A stretch of DNA of 64,000 bases from Paenimyroides viscosum (lineage in GTDB: Bacteria; Bacteroidota; Bacteroidia; Flavobacteriales; Flavobacteriaceae). The translations under genes and the position numbers were made by a program. The notes under the pieces are model-generated. The model made no database searches, was not told where the DNA came from, and worked only from the letters and a program-made list of their open reading frames with translations. The stretch lies in contig NZ_RQTJ01000002.1 of NCBI RefSeq assembly GCF_003858535.1, positions 145,082-209,081 of the forward strand. Direction: 5' to 3'. Of the stretch, positions 36,366-45,965 are shown in pieces; positions within the stretch are counted from its first letter, which is position 1, and each line of letters begins with the position of its first letter.

Positions 36366-38268
36366 CTTAATAGTTTTACTGTTTTCAGGCGTGCTTGGGA
36401 ATGCACAACCTATTGTAAATCCGCAGCAAAAATATCCGGGACAATCAGAAATTGTAACAGATTATGTAGAACATTATCATATAAACGTTAACAAAAACAA
36501 TCAATTGGTTATCTCGCAAGATAACCACGAAGAGTCTATGATTATTAGTGATAAAGGTGGATTTAGCGCCGTAGAAAGCATTGTTTTTTCTGATCTTTCT
36601 CCTATAAAATCATACGAAGCATACACACTAAACACTATAAACGGTAGACAAAAAAAAACCGATGTTGCACATATTGCAGACAAAAAACTAGATCGCCAAA
36701 GTGTTTTTGATAGCGATGTAAAACTTAAAACCTTTAATTATGCCAACCTTACCAGCGGTAGTAAAAAAGTTTTAAAGTATAAAATTGAATTTGCCGATCC
36801 GTTTTTACTACACAGATTCATGTTTGCAACAAGTTATGTTAACGAAAAAAGAACCTTAAAAATAAGTCACCCAGAAACAGTAAAAATAGATTACAGGTTG
36901 TTTAATATTGATAAAAATGCGATAGATATTACTACCGAATCTAAAAAAGGTGTTACCACTACAACATTTAAAAAAGAAAATATACCTGCTATGAAAAACG
37001 ATGGAGGTGCTGCCGGTAATATGTACGAAACGCCACATCTTCACTTTTGGATTTCTGAATACAAAACCAAAGAACAACTTGTGCCCGTTTTAGGATCTGT
37101 TGATAAACTATATGCGTATTATCACAACTTCATATCAAAAATAAACCTAAAAGAAAGTGCCGATTTAAAAACTTTTACGGTAGATCTAACTAAAAACTGC
37201 ACCACCGACGACGAAAAAATGAAAACCATTTTTAAGTGGGTTCAAAAAAACATTAAATATGTTGCGTTTGAAAGTGGTTACGAAGGTTTTATTCCTAGAG
37301 AAGCAGATAAAGTGTTTGAACGCAAATTTGGTGATTGTAAAGACATGACGAGTATAATTACCGAAATGGCTAAATATGTAAATGTACCAAATGTTAATTT
37401 CACTTGGATTGGCACACGTGAATTACCTTACACCTATCAGCAACTTCCCACTCCTGCAGTAGATAATCACATGATTGCAACATATATTAAAGATGGAAAA
37501 AATATATATCTTGACGCTACAGATGCGAATGTGCCTTTTGGTATGCCTTCCAGCTTTATTCAAGGTAAAGAGGCGCTTATTGCCCAAGGCAGTTTGTACA
37601 TTATAGCAACAGTACCAGAAGTTGACGCACAATTGAACAACATTACCGATGTTGTAGATATTACTTTGGCAGAACAAAAAATTATTGGAAAAGGTGTTTA
37701 CACCGCAAATGGTTTGGCCGCAACACAATATCGTAACATAATTGGTGATAATGCACGTCATAGAAAAGAATATGTTTTTTCTTTGTTAGAAAAAGGAAAT
37801 AACAAGTTTAAGCTTTCTGATTTTACCGAAAAAGATTTCGACAATAACGACCAACCTTATACCATTACCTATAATTTTGAATTAGATAATTATGTGGTAA
37901 GTTCTGGTGACGAAATGTATATAAACCTTACCTTAGATAAACCTTTTCAAAACGATGCTTTTGAGCCTACCCGTTCACAAACATACGATCACGATTTTTT
38001 AAGCAATCAATCTTATCGGGTTACACTAAACATTCCGCAAGGAAACAAAGTAACACATTTACCAGAAAACGCTTCTTTTTCAAACGATTTAATAGCTTTT
38101 AACTTTAGCTATTCTAAAAAAGATACCACTGTAGAATTAAATTACAATGTCCAAATAAAGCAGACACTAATTGCACCTCAACAATTTGCGTTGTGGAACG
38201 AATCTTTAAAAAAACTAAAAGAAAACTATCTAGAAACCATTATAATCAAAAAAAATGATAAAAATTAA
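36337..38268 (+). CDS. Exported transglutaminase-like protein with intact triad
   Basis: A 643-residue protein with signal peptide (MIQIFWWRFSLIVLLFSGVLGNAQ), an N-terminal beta domain of DUF3857 type (about 40-260) and a transglutaminase-like core (about 290-400). The triad is complete: Cys334 in KFGDCKDMTS, His378 in AVDNHMIAT and Asp393 in NIYLDATD. A C-terminal beta domain follows. Transglutaminase-like folds act as cysteine peptidases, amidases or cross-linkers; the substrate is unknown. The ATG at 36337 is chosen because it gives a clean signal peptide; earlier in-frame starts lie deep in the upstream gene. Confidence 0.82.
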   Translation: MIQIFWWRFSLIVLLFSGVLGNAQPIVNPQQKYPGQSEIVTDYVEHYHINVNKNNQLVISQDNHEESMIISDKGGFSAVESIVFSDLSPIKSYEAYTLNTINGRQKKTDVAHIADKKLDRQSVFDSDVKLKTFNYANLTSGSKKVLKYKIEFADPFLLHRFMFATSYVNEKRTLKISHPETVKIDYRLFNIDKNAIDITTESKKGVTTTTFKKENIPAMKNDGGAAGNMYETPHLHFWISEYKTKEQLVPVLGSVDKLYAYYHNFISKINLKESADLKTFTVDLTKNCTTDDEKMKTIFKWVQKNIKYVAFESGYEGFIPREADKVFERKFGDCKDMTSIITEMAKYVNVPNVNFTWIGTRELPYTYQQLPTPAVDNHMIATYIKDGKNIYLDATDANVPFGMPSSFIQGKEALIAQGSLYIIATVPEVDAQLNNITDVVDITLAEQKIIGKGVYTANGLAATQYRNIIGDNARHRKEYVFSLLEKGNNKFKLSDFTEKDFDNNDQPYTITYNFELDNYVVSSGDEMYINLTLDKPFQNDAFEPTRSQTYDHDFLSNQSYRVTLNIPQGNKVTHLPENASFSNDLIAFNFSYSKKDTTVELNYNVQIKQTLIAPQQFALWNESLKKLKENYLETIIIKKNDKN

Positions 38269-40216
38269 AAGTGTACTACTAACCCTTTTCATTTCCGTTA
38301 GCGTATGGAATGTACAGGCACAAAAATTTGAGTTTAAAAACTACGAATTTTCATCGGCAGAATATAAAATAGATCCAAAATTTCAAAAAGAAGAAGAAAT
38401 TATTTTAGAACGCCACATTAAATCTGAATTTGTTTTTGAAAATGATACGGCATCAGAATACCGTCTTATTCATGAAAAAAAACTAATAAATTCTGACAAT
38501 GCTATTGAACGTAACAACAAAGTGTACATTCCGGCAGGTATGAACGATAATCTTATTGCCAATAAATTACGTGTTATACTTAAAAACGGCAAAATTATAG
38601 AGCTGAAACAATCTGATATTAAAGAAGAAATAGACGAACAAAGACAAACAAAGTATAATTATTTTGCAGTAAACGGATTAGAAAAAGGAGCAATTATAGA
38701 AAAATTTCATATTATAAAAAAAGAACCTGAAATTTCTGGTAGCACCTTAAAATTACAAAGCAATGCGCCTGTTTTAAAAACTACTGTAGAACTTATTTAC
38801 CCAGAGCGTTTGTTGTTTAGTTCGGCATCGTACAACGGATTTCCAAAGGCAGAAAGCAAACTAAAAAGCTACAAAGAAAAAAACTCACTTTATGTAGAAG
38901 CTTTAAATATTCCGTCGGTTCCAGATAACGAACGTCAAAGCAATATGCTTAAAAATAGTCAACGTTTTAGTTATAAGTTAGACGAAAACCTTTCAACAAA
39001 CACTAAAAACATATACAATCACTCCGATTATGCTAAAAGCTTATACGAAGCTTATCACCGTGAACTTTCTAAAGCAGAAGAAAAAGCATTAGAAAATTTT
39101 GTAAAGAAATTCCAAAAAACATCCGATCCGCTTGCACAAATTCAGAACATCGAAAAAAACATCAAAGAAAACATACAATACAATCGTTATTTTTCGGCAA
39201 ATGAAAATTTAGCAGACATTATTAACAACAAACAAGGAAATCTGTTTGATCTTTTAAAACTATATGCCAATGCGTATAAAAAAATGAATGTTCCTTACGA
39301 AATTGTTTTTACCACAGACCGTTTTCAGAATGTTTTTGATCCAAATTTTGAATCGTATCTTAACTTTAAAGAAGTTCTTTTTTACTTTCCAACAGCCGAT
39401 GTTTATGTAGAACCAGGAGCACCAGCTTACAGAACACCAATGTTTGATGACCAATTTGCAGGAAATCATGGTTTATTTGTAAAATCAAAAACCTTTGGTG
39501 GAATCCAAGTTCCGGTTTCAGAAGTAAAAACAATTGATTTTCCTAAAAATCAAAGTATGTCTGTAATGGATATTCATGTTGATTTTTCTAACAGTGTTAC
39601 CGATCCTGCGTTGGCATCAAAAATTAAATTCAATGGGTACGAATCATTAAATTTTCAACCTGCAAAAGATTTTTCTGATCCTACAGAATATCAAGAGATG
39701 TTAAATTTTATAGCAAAAAACTATACATTTGAATCTGAAATTGCATCGGTAGAAGCTAAAAACGAAGGTTTAGAATTTGTAGGTAAAGAACATTTTGTGA
39801 TAGATGTTAAAGCCAATGCAAAAGATTTAATTACCAAAGCCGGAAACAATTATATTTTTAAAGTGGGCGAAGTAATTGGCAAGCAAATGGAAATGTACGA
39901 AGAAAAAGAACGTGTTTTCCCAATAGAAATAGACAATCCACATTCGTATGATAGAACCATAACATTAACGCTTCCGGCAGATTATAAGATTAAAAATCCA
40001 GAAGTCTTTAATATGAATCAATCGTTAACCTATCAAGGAAAAGTAGTTGCCGATTTTATATCATCTTACGAAATTAAAGGCAACCAACTAATTGTAAAAA
40101 ACACCGAACATTACGAATTTGTTGAATTACCTGCAAGCGTGTATCCGCAATACCAAAAAATTATAAACGCAGCTGCAGATTTCAACAAATTGTCTGTGAT
40201 ATTAGAAAAGAAATAA
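38255..40216 (+). CDS. Exported DUF3857 protein with degenerate transglutaminase-like domain
   Basis: A 653-residue paralogue of the preceding protein with signal peptide (MIKIKSVLLTLFISVSVWNVQAQ), DUF3857 (about 55-240) and a transglutaminase-like core (about 280-400). Aligning NKQGNLFDLL with KFGDCKDMTS places Leu330 at the catalytic Cys; the His position is Phe371 (SYLNFKEV) and the Asp position is Glu386 (DVYVEPGA). All three catalytic residues are therefore replaced. It starts 14 bp inside the previous gene, so the two are translationally coupled. It probably acts as a binding or scaffolding partner. Confidence 0.82.
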   Translation: MIKIKSVLLTLFISVSVWNVQAQKFEFKNYEFSSAEYKIDPKFQKEEEIILERHIKSEFVFENDTASEYRLIHEKKLINSDNAIERNNKVYIPAGMNDNLIANKLRVILKNGKIIELKQSDIKEEIDEQRQTKYNYFAVNGLEKGAIIEKFHIIKKEPEISGSTLKLQSNAPVLKTTVELIYPERLLFSSASYNGFPKAESKLKSYKEKNSLYVEALNIPSVPDNERQSNMLKNSQRFSYKLDENLSTNTKNIYNHSDYAKSLYEAYHRELSKAEEKALENFVKKFQKTSDPLAQIQNIEKNIKENIQYNRYFSANENLADIINNKQGNLFDLLKLYANAYKKMNVPYEIVFTTDRFQNVFDPNFESYLNFKEVLFYFPTADVYVEPGAPAYRTPMFDDQFAGNHGLFVKSKTFGGIQVPVSEVKTIDFPKNQSMSVMDIHVDFSNSVTDPALASKIKFNGYESLNFQPAKDFSDPTEYQEMLNFIAKNYTFESEIASVEAKNEGLEFVGKEHFVIDVKANAKDLITKAGNNYIFKVGEVIGKQMEMYEEKERVFPIEIDNPHSYDRTITLTLPADYKIKNPEVFNMNQSLTYQGKVVADFISSYEIKGNQLIVKNTEHYEFVELPASVYPQYQKIINAAADFNKLSVILEKK

Positions 40217-40222
40217 TACTAA

Positions 40223-40253
40223 AAAACCAACCTTTAACGGTTGGTTTTTTTTT
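40223..40253 (+). terminator. Terminator of the transglutaminase-like operon
   Basis: AACCAACC (40225-40232) pairs with GGTTGGTT (40239-40246), flanked by A and T runs. It can serve the convergent brnQ as well. Confidence 0.85.
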
Positions 40254-40268
40254 GCAATCAATATAAAT

Positions 40269-41564
40269 CTATTTCCTATTCAAATTTCTACCTAAAGCAA
40301 AACAACTTATTATAAATGTTAGTATTGCAGGTAGTACCCATTCTAGATTAAAACGTGCCAAAGGCAACATGTTCAGTAATTGCGTAAAGAAATCTTCTGA
40401 CGGAAACCAATTAGCTACCAATCTAATCAACGATACAACCATTGTTACAATTAATGTTATAAAATAAGGTTTCTGGTTATGAATAATTTTTCCAAACAGT
40501 AATACTGAAAGTATTAACACTAAAGTTACTGGGTAAATAAAGTTTAAGGTTGCAGCAGCATAATCAATAATTCCATCTACCCCAATAATTGCTAAAAGAG
40601 TTGATACTAATGTAATTGATATTACTCCTTCAATATATCCTAACTTTCCTTTGGTTAATCGTTCAAAAAAGTTTGCCGACCCAGCTGTTAATGCAATTGC
40701 AGTAGTTAAACACGCCAAAATCATTAATATTGATATTAAATAAATACCGCTATTGCCAAAATGTTGTGTGGCAATTTGAACCAATAAAGACGATCGTGTG
40801 GTATTGGAAACATTCACTGTAGCGTGCGCACCAAGGTAAAACAAACCGCCATAAACCAGTATCATACAAAAAGCACTTAAAAGTGCGGCTTTAACCACAA
40901 CTTCTACCCTTTCGTTTATATGTGTATAGCTTTTACGATTGGCTCCGGCAATTAACAGCACGGCAAAAATCAATCCCGCTAAAACATCCATTGTTTGGTA
41001 ACCCTCATTAAATCCTACATAAAAACGATCTTCAATAACTGTTGGCGGAATATTAACTTCCGACCCAACAAAAAAGCCAGGTATAATTAAAATAGCAAGA
41101 AAAATTAATAAAATAGGTGTAAATATTTTACCTAAAATGGCGGTAATGCGGTTTAAAGAAAGTGATGCCGCCATTACTGCACCAAAAAACAAAACACAAA
41201 CCCAAACTGGTTGCGCATGTGGTATAATTGGCTGGATAGCAACTTCGAAAACCGATGCTCCTGCGCGTGGTAATGCAATTAAAGGACCAATACACAAAAC
41301 ATTAACTGTAGCTAAAACATAGGCTAATTTAACATTTGCACGTGCACCCAAATCGGTAAAATAGTTACCTGAGACGGCTACTGCAAAAATTGCTAAAACA
41401 GGTGCTAAAATAGCTGTTAACGAAAAACCTGCAAATGTTGCCGTCCAATCTGTGCGGGTTTGCAAGCCTAAATAAGCGGGTAGTAATAAATTTCCTGCTC
41501 CAAAAAACATCGCAAATAGTGCCATTCCCAAAAAAAGAATGGTTCTACGTTTTCTTGCTTCCAT
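40269..41564 (-). CDS. brnQ: Branched-chain amino acid carrier BrnQ
   Basis: A 431-residue LIVCS-family symporter for leucine, isoleucine and valine with about 12 transmembrane helices. The N-terminal block LFLGMALFAMFFGAGNLLLP is the family signature, followed by VLCIGPLIALPRAGASVFEVA and the MDVLAGLIFAVLLI helix. The length is normal. It is monocistronic, convergent with the transglutaminase-like operon and divergent from aspS; the 242 bp upstream show no gene. Confidence 0.92.
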   Translation of the reverse strand: MEARKRRTILFLGMALFAMFFGAGNLLLPAYLGLQTRTDWTATFAGFSLTAILAPVLAIFAVAVSGNYFTDLGARANVKLAYVLATVNVLCIGPLIALPRAGASVFEVAIQPIIPHAQPVWVCVLFFGAVMAASLSLNRITAILGKIFTPILLIFLAILIIPGFFVGSEVNIPPTVIEDRFYVGFNEGYQTMDVLAGLIFAVLLIAGANRKSYTHINERVEVVVKAALLSAFCMILVYGGLFYLGAHATVNVSNTTRSSLLVQIATQHFGNSGIYLISILMILACLTTAIALTAGSANFFERLTKGKLGYIEGVISITLVSTLLAIIGVDGIIDYAAATLNFIYPVTLVLILSVLLFGKIIHNQKPYFITLIVTMVVSLIRLVANWFPSEDFFTQLLNMLPLARFNLEWVLPAILTFIISCFALGRNLNRK

Positions 41565-41775
41565 GTAGTTTAATATATTTTTGATTTACTTCAAACATAA
41601 GGTTTTTTTTTAACAAAAGCTTAAATAAATAATTACAAATTATGTTTAATTTATAAAAATTACGGTTTTGTAGATTTATATTAAAAAATCTATCAATAGG
41701 TTCATCATTCATTCCTTATTCGCACTACTAAAATAAAAACCACTAATAATTTCATTATAAATTAAGACAAAACAG

Positions 41776-41783
41776 TACCTTTG
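41776..41783 (+). promoter_or_regulatory. aspS -7 element
   Basis: TACCTTTG matches TAnnTTTG and lies 23 bp before the start codon; the -33 element is not evident. Confidence 0.5.
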
Positions 41784-41806
41784 CGCAAACTATTTTTTTT
41801 AGAAAA

Positions 41807-43561
41807 ATGTACAGAAGTCATAATTGCGGCGAATTACGTATTGCCGATGTAAATAAAGAAGTTACTCTTGCGGGATGGGTTCAAAAATCACGTGATAAAG
41901 GTTTTATGATTTGGGTTGATTTACGTGACCGTTACGGAATTACTCAGTTAATTTTTGATGAATCGCGTACCGAAGAATCGGTAATGCAGTTAGCAAAATC
42001 ATTGGGTCGCGAATTTGTGATACAAGTTAAGGGAATCGTTATAGAACGTGAATCTAAAAATGCAAATATCCCAACAGGTGAACTAGAAGTTTTGGTAAAG
42101 GAATTAACTGTTTTAAACGAATCGCAATTACCACCTTTTACTATTGAAGATGAAACTGACGGTGGTGAGGATATTCGTATGAAATATCGTTATTTAGACA
42201 TTCGTCGTAACCCAGTTAAAAACAGCTTGTTATTTCGCCATAAAGTAACGCAAGAAGTTCGCAATTATTTATCGAATTTAGATTTCTGTGAGGTAGAAAC
42301 GCCTTATTTGATTAAATCTACACCAGAAGGCGCACGCGATTTTGTAGTGCCTTCACGTATGAATCCGGGTCAGTTTTACGCTTTGCCACAATCGCCACAA
42401 ACATTCAAGCAATTATTGATGGTTGGTGGAATGGATAAATATTTCCAAATTGTGAAATGTTTCCGTGACGAAGATTTACGTGCCGATCGTCAACCAGAAT
42501 TTACTCAAATCGACTGTGAAATGTCGTTCATTGAACAAGAAGATATTTTAAATGTTTTCGAAGGATTAACGCGTCATTTACTTAAGAACATCCACAACAT
42601 AGAAATTGAGAAATTTCCACGTATGACTTTTGATGAAGCCATGAAAACCTACGGAAACGACAAGCCAGATATTCGTTTTGGAATGAAATTTGGAGAATTA
42701 AATGCGGTGGCTCAACACAAAGAATTCCCTGTTTTCAATTCGGCAGAATTAGTCGTTGGAATTGCCGTTCCAGGAGCTGCAACGTATACTCGTAAAGAAA
42801 TCGATGCGTTAATTGATTGGGTTAAGCGTCCGCAGGTTGGTGCATTAGGAATGGTGTATGTAAAATGCGAAGCAAACAATCAGTACAAATCATCGGTAGA
42901 TAAATTCTACGATCAAGCAGATTTAGCAAAATGGGCTGAAGCTACTGGAGCTAACGAAGGCGATTTAATTTTAGTATTGTCAGGTTCGGCAAACAAAACA
43001 CGCAGCCAGTTATCAGCATTGCGTATGGAGTTAGGAAACCGTATGGGCTTGCGTAAACCAAACGAATTTGCACCTTTATGGGTTGTTGATTTTCCGTTGT
43101 TGGAATGGGATGAAGATTCGGAACGTTTCCATGCAATGCACCATCCGTTTACATCGCCAAAACCAGAAGACATGCACTTGTTAGATACCGATCCGGGTAA
43201 AGTTCGTGCAAACGCATACGATTTGGTATTAAACGGTAATGAAATTGGCGGTGGATCGATTCGTATTCACGACAAAGACATGCAGGCTTTAATGTTTAAA
43301 CATTTAGGTTTTACAACAGAACAAGCACAAGAGCAGTTTGGTTTTTTAATGAACGCTTTCCAGTTTGGCGCACCACCACACGGCGGTTTGGCTTTTGGAT
43401 TGGATCGTTTAACAGCTATTTTAGGCGGACAAGAAACCATTCGTGATTTTATTGCATTCCCTAAAAACAATTCAGGTCGTGATGTGATGATTGATGCACC
43501 TGCAACTATTGATAACACTCAACTAGATGAATTATCAATTATGCTGAATGTAAAAGGATAA
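41807..43561 (+). CDS. aspS: Aspartate--tRNA ligase
   Basis: A 584-residue bacterial-type AspRS. It has an N-terminal OB-fold anticodon domain (about 1-110, with [14 protein letters not shown]), class II motif 2 in [20 protein letters not shown], an inserted GAD domain (about 290-410) and motif 3 in [15 protein letters not shown] near the C-terminus. This charges tRNA-Asp. Whether it also charges tRNA-Asn depends on other genes outside the window. A terminator follows. Confidence 0.96.
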   Translation: MYRSHNCGELRIADVNKEVTLAGWVQKSRDKGFMIWVDLRDRYGITQLIFDESRTEESVMQLAKSLGREFVIQVKGIVIERESKNANIPTGELEVLVKELTVLNESQLPPFTIEDETDGGEDIRMKYRYLDIRRNPVKNSLLFRHKVTQEVRNYLSNLDFCEVETPYLIKSTPEGARDFVVPSRMNPGQFYALPQSPQTFKQLLMVGGMDKYFQIVKCFRDEDLRADRQPEFTQIDCEMSFIEQEDILNVFEGLTRHLLKNIHNIEIEKFPRMTFDEAMKTYGNDKPDIRFGMKFGELNAVAQHKEFPVFNSAELVVGIAVPGAATYTRKEIDALIDWVKRPQVGALGMVYVKCEANNQYKSSVDKFYDQADLAKWAEATGANEGDLILVLSGSANKTRSQLSALRMELGNRMGLRKPNEFAPLWVVDFPLLEWDEDSERFHAMHHPFTSPKPEDMHLLDTDPGKVRANAYDLVLNGNEIGGGSIRIHDKDMQALMFKHLGFTTEQAQEQFGFLMNAFQFGAPPHGGLAFGLDRLTAILGGQETIRDFIAFPKNNSGRDVMIDAPATIDNTQLDELSIMLNVKG

Positions 43562-43581
43562 TTAATCAGATATTAAAAGAT

Positions 43582-43610
43582 AAAATCCCAGCTTTAGGTT
43601 GGGATTTTTA
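43582..43610 (+). terminator. aspS terminator
   Basis: AAAATCCCAGC (43582-43592) pairs with GTTGGGATTTT (43598-43608), including one G-T pair, then T. Confidence 0.8.
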
Positions 43611-43726
43611 TTTCACACTAATTAAAAAAACTTTTACTTCAGTAATTAAAAGCCACGTAGTATTAAGTCCTTAAAAGGAACGTTTCTAAATAGAATCGGC
43701 AAGGTAAAAATTAACAACATTATCGT

Positions 43727-43734
43727 TAGTTTTG
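43727..43734 (+). promoter_or_regulatory. -7 element of the CDGSH gene
   Basis: TAGTTTTG matches TAnnTTTG and lies 24 bp before the start codon at 43759. Confidence 0.45.
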
Positions 43735-43758
43735 TGTAGAAACAAATAACATACAACT

Positions 43759-43983
43759 ATGTCTAAAACAAAACTTACCATTAATGACAATGGATCGGTA
43801 AAAATAGAAGGAGATTTCGAAATCGTAGATAAAGAAGGAAATGCGTATGGTTTACAAAGCAGAACAGTACTTTCGATCTGTCGATGCGGTTTGTCTAAAA
43901 ACAAACCCTTTTGCGATGGCGCACATAAAGGACATTTTGAGCACAATGCCATAGCGTTTGACCTTCCGCCTAAAAAAGTATAA
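43759..43983 (+). CDS. CDGSH iron-sulfur domain protein
   Basis: A 74-residue single-domain protein with the mitoNEET-type motif: CRCGLSKNKPFCDGAHK provides three Cys and one His that bind a labile [2Fe-2S] cluster. Bacterial single-CDGSH proteins are thought to act in redox sensing or cluster/electron transfer. There is no signal peptide or anchor, so it should be cytosolic. It is transcribed alone and ends at a hairpin terminator. Confidence 0.92.
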   Translation: MSKTKLTINDNGSVKIEGDFEIVDKEGNAYGLQSRTVLSICRCGLSKNKPFCDGAHKGHFEHNAIAFDLPPKKV

Positions 43984-43988
43984 CTACA

Positions 43989-44016
43989 AAGCCTTACATT
44001 TCTGTAAGGTTTTTCT
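43989..44016 (+). terminator. Terminator of the CDGSH gene
   Basis: CCTTACA (43992-43998) pairs with TGTAAGG (44003-44009) across TTTC, followed by TTTTTCTATTT. Confidence 0.75.
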
Positions 44017-44106
44017 ATTTTACGTTCCTTTTATTGATTATCCTAAAGCCCCATAATTTTTAAGCAGGTGCTCGAACCTTAAGAAAAGTATATCCTAGAA
44101 ATAATA

Positions 44107-44138
44107 AAGCCCTACATTTCTGTAAGGCTTTTGTTTTT
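44107..44138. terminator. Hairpin left of the tRNA cluster
   Basis: AAGCCCTACA (44107-44116) pairs with TGTAAGGCTT (44121-44130) across TTTC, one G-T pair. It is a near-copy of the hairpin at 43989. On the minus strand it follows the last tRNA-Asn gene and probably terminates that transcript; on the plus strand it has the better T tract. Confidence 0.6.
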
Positions 44139-44140
44139 TG

Positions 44141-44214
44141 CTCCCCCTCTTGGGCTCGAACCAAGGACCCTCTGATTAACAGTCAGATGCTCTAACCAAC
44201 TGAGCTAAGGAGGA
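44141..44214 (-). tRNA. tRNA-Asn (GTT)
   Basis: The minus strand folds as a 74-nt cloverleaf without encoded CCA. The acceptor arms are TCCTCCT and AGGGGGA, the D arm GCTC/GAGC, the anticodon stem TCTGA/TCAGA with loop CTGTTAA (anticodon GTT), and the T stem CTTGG/CCAAG with loop TTCGAGC. This is the last of three identical copies. Confidence 0.97.
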
Positions 44215-44254
44215 AACTTAAAATATTAAAATTGTTCATTGCTTTCGCAATTTG

Positions 44255-44328
44255 CTCCCCCTCTTGGGCTCGAACCAAGGACCCTCTGATTAACAGTCAG
44301 ATGCTCTAACCAACTGAGCTAAGGAGGA
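44255..44328 (-). tRNA. tRNA-Asn (GTT)
   Basis: Middle copy, identical over all 74 nt to the other two. It is separated by 40 bp from the 44141 copy and 60 bp from the 44389 copy. Confidence 0.97.
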
Positions 44329-44388
44329 AACTTAAATTTTAAGTTTTCTATTTTGCAATAAAATTAAGGTGTTGCTTTGGCAACTTTG

Positions 44389-44462
44389 CTCCCCCTCTTG
44401 GGCTCGAACCAAGGACCCTCTGATTAACAGTCAGATGCTCTAACCAACTGAGCTAAGGAGGA
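44389..44462 (-). tRNA. tRNA-Asn (GTT)
   Basis: First-transcribed of three identical copies, anticodon GTT. It lies just downstream of a well-formed promoter on the minus strand. Confidence 0.97.
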
Positions 44463-44486
44463 AGGTGTGTTACCTTTATTGCGATG

Positions 44487-44517
44487 CAAATATAGAACGA
44501 TTTTTCCTTTTTGCAAA
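44487..44517 (-). promoter_or_regulatory. tRNA-Asn cluster promoter
   Basis: On the minus strand TTTG (44517-44514) and TATATTTG (44494-44487) are spaced by exactly 19 bp, a full match to the Bacteroidota -33/-7 consensus. Transcription would start about 15 bp before the first tRNA. Confidence 0.7.
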
Positions 44518-44545
44518 CACCTTTTTTAAAAAATCGTTATTTTTT

Positions 44546-45889
44546 TTACTTGCCCGTTATGGCTTTAAATATATCGTTACCGTTTGCAAACAGCAGCAAA
44601 GCAATAAGTATAACAAAACCAACTGTTTGTGCATATTCTAAGAACTTATCGCTTGGTTTTCTACCCGAAATCATTTCGTATAATAAAAATAAAACATGAC
44701 CACCATCTAACGCTGGAATTGGTAATAAATTCATTACACCTAACATAATTGACAGTAAAGCGGTAATTTGCCAGAAAGCTTCCCAACTCCAAAAATCAGG
44801 AAAAATATTAAAAATTGCCATGAAACCACCTACTTCTTTGTAAGCGCCAGTATCGGGGTTACCAATTAATTTTAATTGTTGTCCATATTCTTTTAACTTA
44901 TTAATTCCCATATTAACACCTACGGGAACAGATTCTGCAAAACTATACCTATCAGTACTTAATTTGTATAAACCTAACTTCTCGGCATCGTTATGTGTAA
45001 TTAAAGCCGGGCTTACACCAATCATTCCCTCTGCATTTACTTTTAAAACAACATCAATTTCTTTGTTATCTCTGGTTATTTTTGCAGGGACTTCTTTGTT
45101 AGACAATTGTTTTAAAACATCGTCCATTTGATCGAAGTAACTTATCTTTTGTCCATTAACAGCTGTAACAAAATCTTTTGGTTGTAAAACATCTTTGTTG
45201 GGTGAATCATCTGTAAAGCCACCAACTACAAAGGGCATACGTGGCATTAATAGCTTCGTTTTCTTTCTTTTTGATGCGCTATTTATAAAATCTACAGGTA
45301 ATTTAATGGTTTCTTGCACACCATTACGATCAACAAGAATTTCTTTTCCCATTATAATTTTCATTGCAGCCTCATCAAATCTTTCTAAGTGCTGTCCATC
45401 AATAGAAATAATCTTATCTCCCGACTGCATTCCTACGTCTTCCAATACTTCAGAAGTCACCCAAACACCATCTTTTAAAGTATCGTTCGCAATGTATTTA
45501 TCGCCATAAAACCAGGTCATTCCAATATAAATAACAAATGCCAATATAAAGTTTACCGTTACACCACCCAACATGATGATTAAACGCTGCCATGCCGGTT
45601 TTGAACGAAATTCCCATGGTTGCGGTTCTTGTTTCAATTGGTCGGTATCCATGCTTTCATCAATCATACCGGCAATTTTCACATAACCACCTAATGGCAA
45701 CCACCCTATTCCGTAAACGGTGTCGCCTACTTTTTTCTTAAATAAAGAGAATTTTATATCAAAGAAAAGATAGAACTTTTCTACACGTGTTTTAAATAAT
45801 TTCGCTGGGATAAAGTGCCCCAACTCATGCAACACAATTAATAAAGATAAACTTAATAAAAACTGCGATAACTTAACTAATACGTCCAT
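44546..45889 (-). CDS. rseP: RIP zinc metalloprotease RseP
   Basis: A 447-residue site-2 protease of the inner membrane. The zinc site HELGH is at residues 21-25 in the first transmembrane helix, and the third ligand is in the LLPIPALDGGHVLF motif near the C-terminus. Two PDZ-like regions lie between (about 130-290). The family cleaves anti-sigma factors and cleared signal peptides within the membrane. Transcribed downstream of the M1 aminopeptidase gene with a 76-bp gap and ends close to the tRNA promoter. Confidence 0.94.
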   Translation of the reverse strand: MDVLVKLSQFLLSLSLLIVLHELGHFIPAKLFKTRVEKFYLFFDIKFSLFKKKVGDTVYGIGWLPLGGYVKIAGMIDESMDTDQLKQEPQPWEFRSKPAWQRLIIMLGGVTVNFILAFVIYIGMTWFYGDKYIANDTLKDGVWVTSEVLEDVGMQSGDKIISIDGQHLERFDEAAMKIIMGKEILVDRNGVQETIKLPVDFINSASKRKKTKLLMPRMPFVVGGFTDDSPNKDVLQPKDFVTAVNGQKISYFDQMDDVLKQLSNKEVPAKITRDNKEIDVVLKVNAEGMIGVSPALITHNDAEKLGLYKLSTDRYSFAESVPVGVNMGINKLKEYGQQLKLIGNPDTGAYKEVGGFMAIFNIFPDFWSWEAFWQITALLSIMLGVMNLLPIPALDGGHVLFLLYEMISGRKPSDKFLEYAQTVGFVILIALLLFANGNDIFKAITGK

Positions 45890-45965
45890 TTATTATTATA
45901 CTTTCATTTTTTGATGCACAAATGTAAGATTTTAACCTTACTCTTTGGCATTGTTTGTTTTCAAT

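Noticed and set aside
43989..44138. The two near-identical hairpins at 43992 and 44107 as an inserted repeat element
   Set aside because: Both act as ordinary terminators at gene ends and share only the stem and loop; the sequence between them is not repeated.
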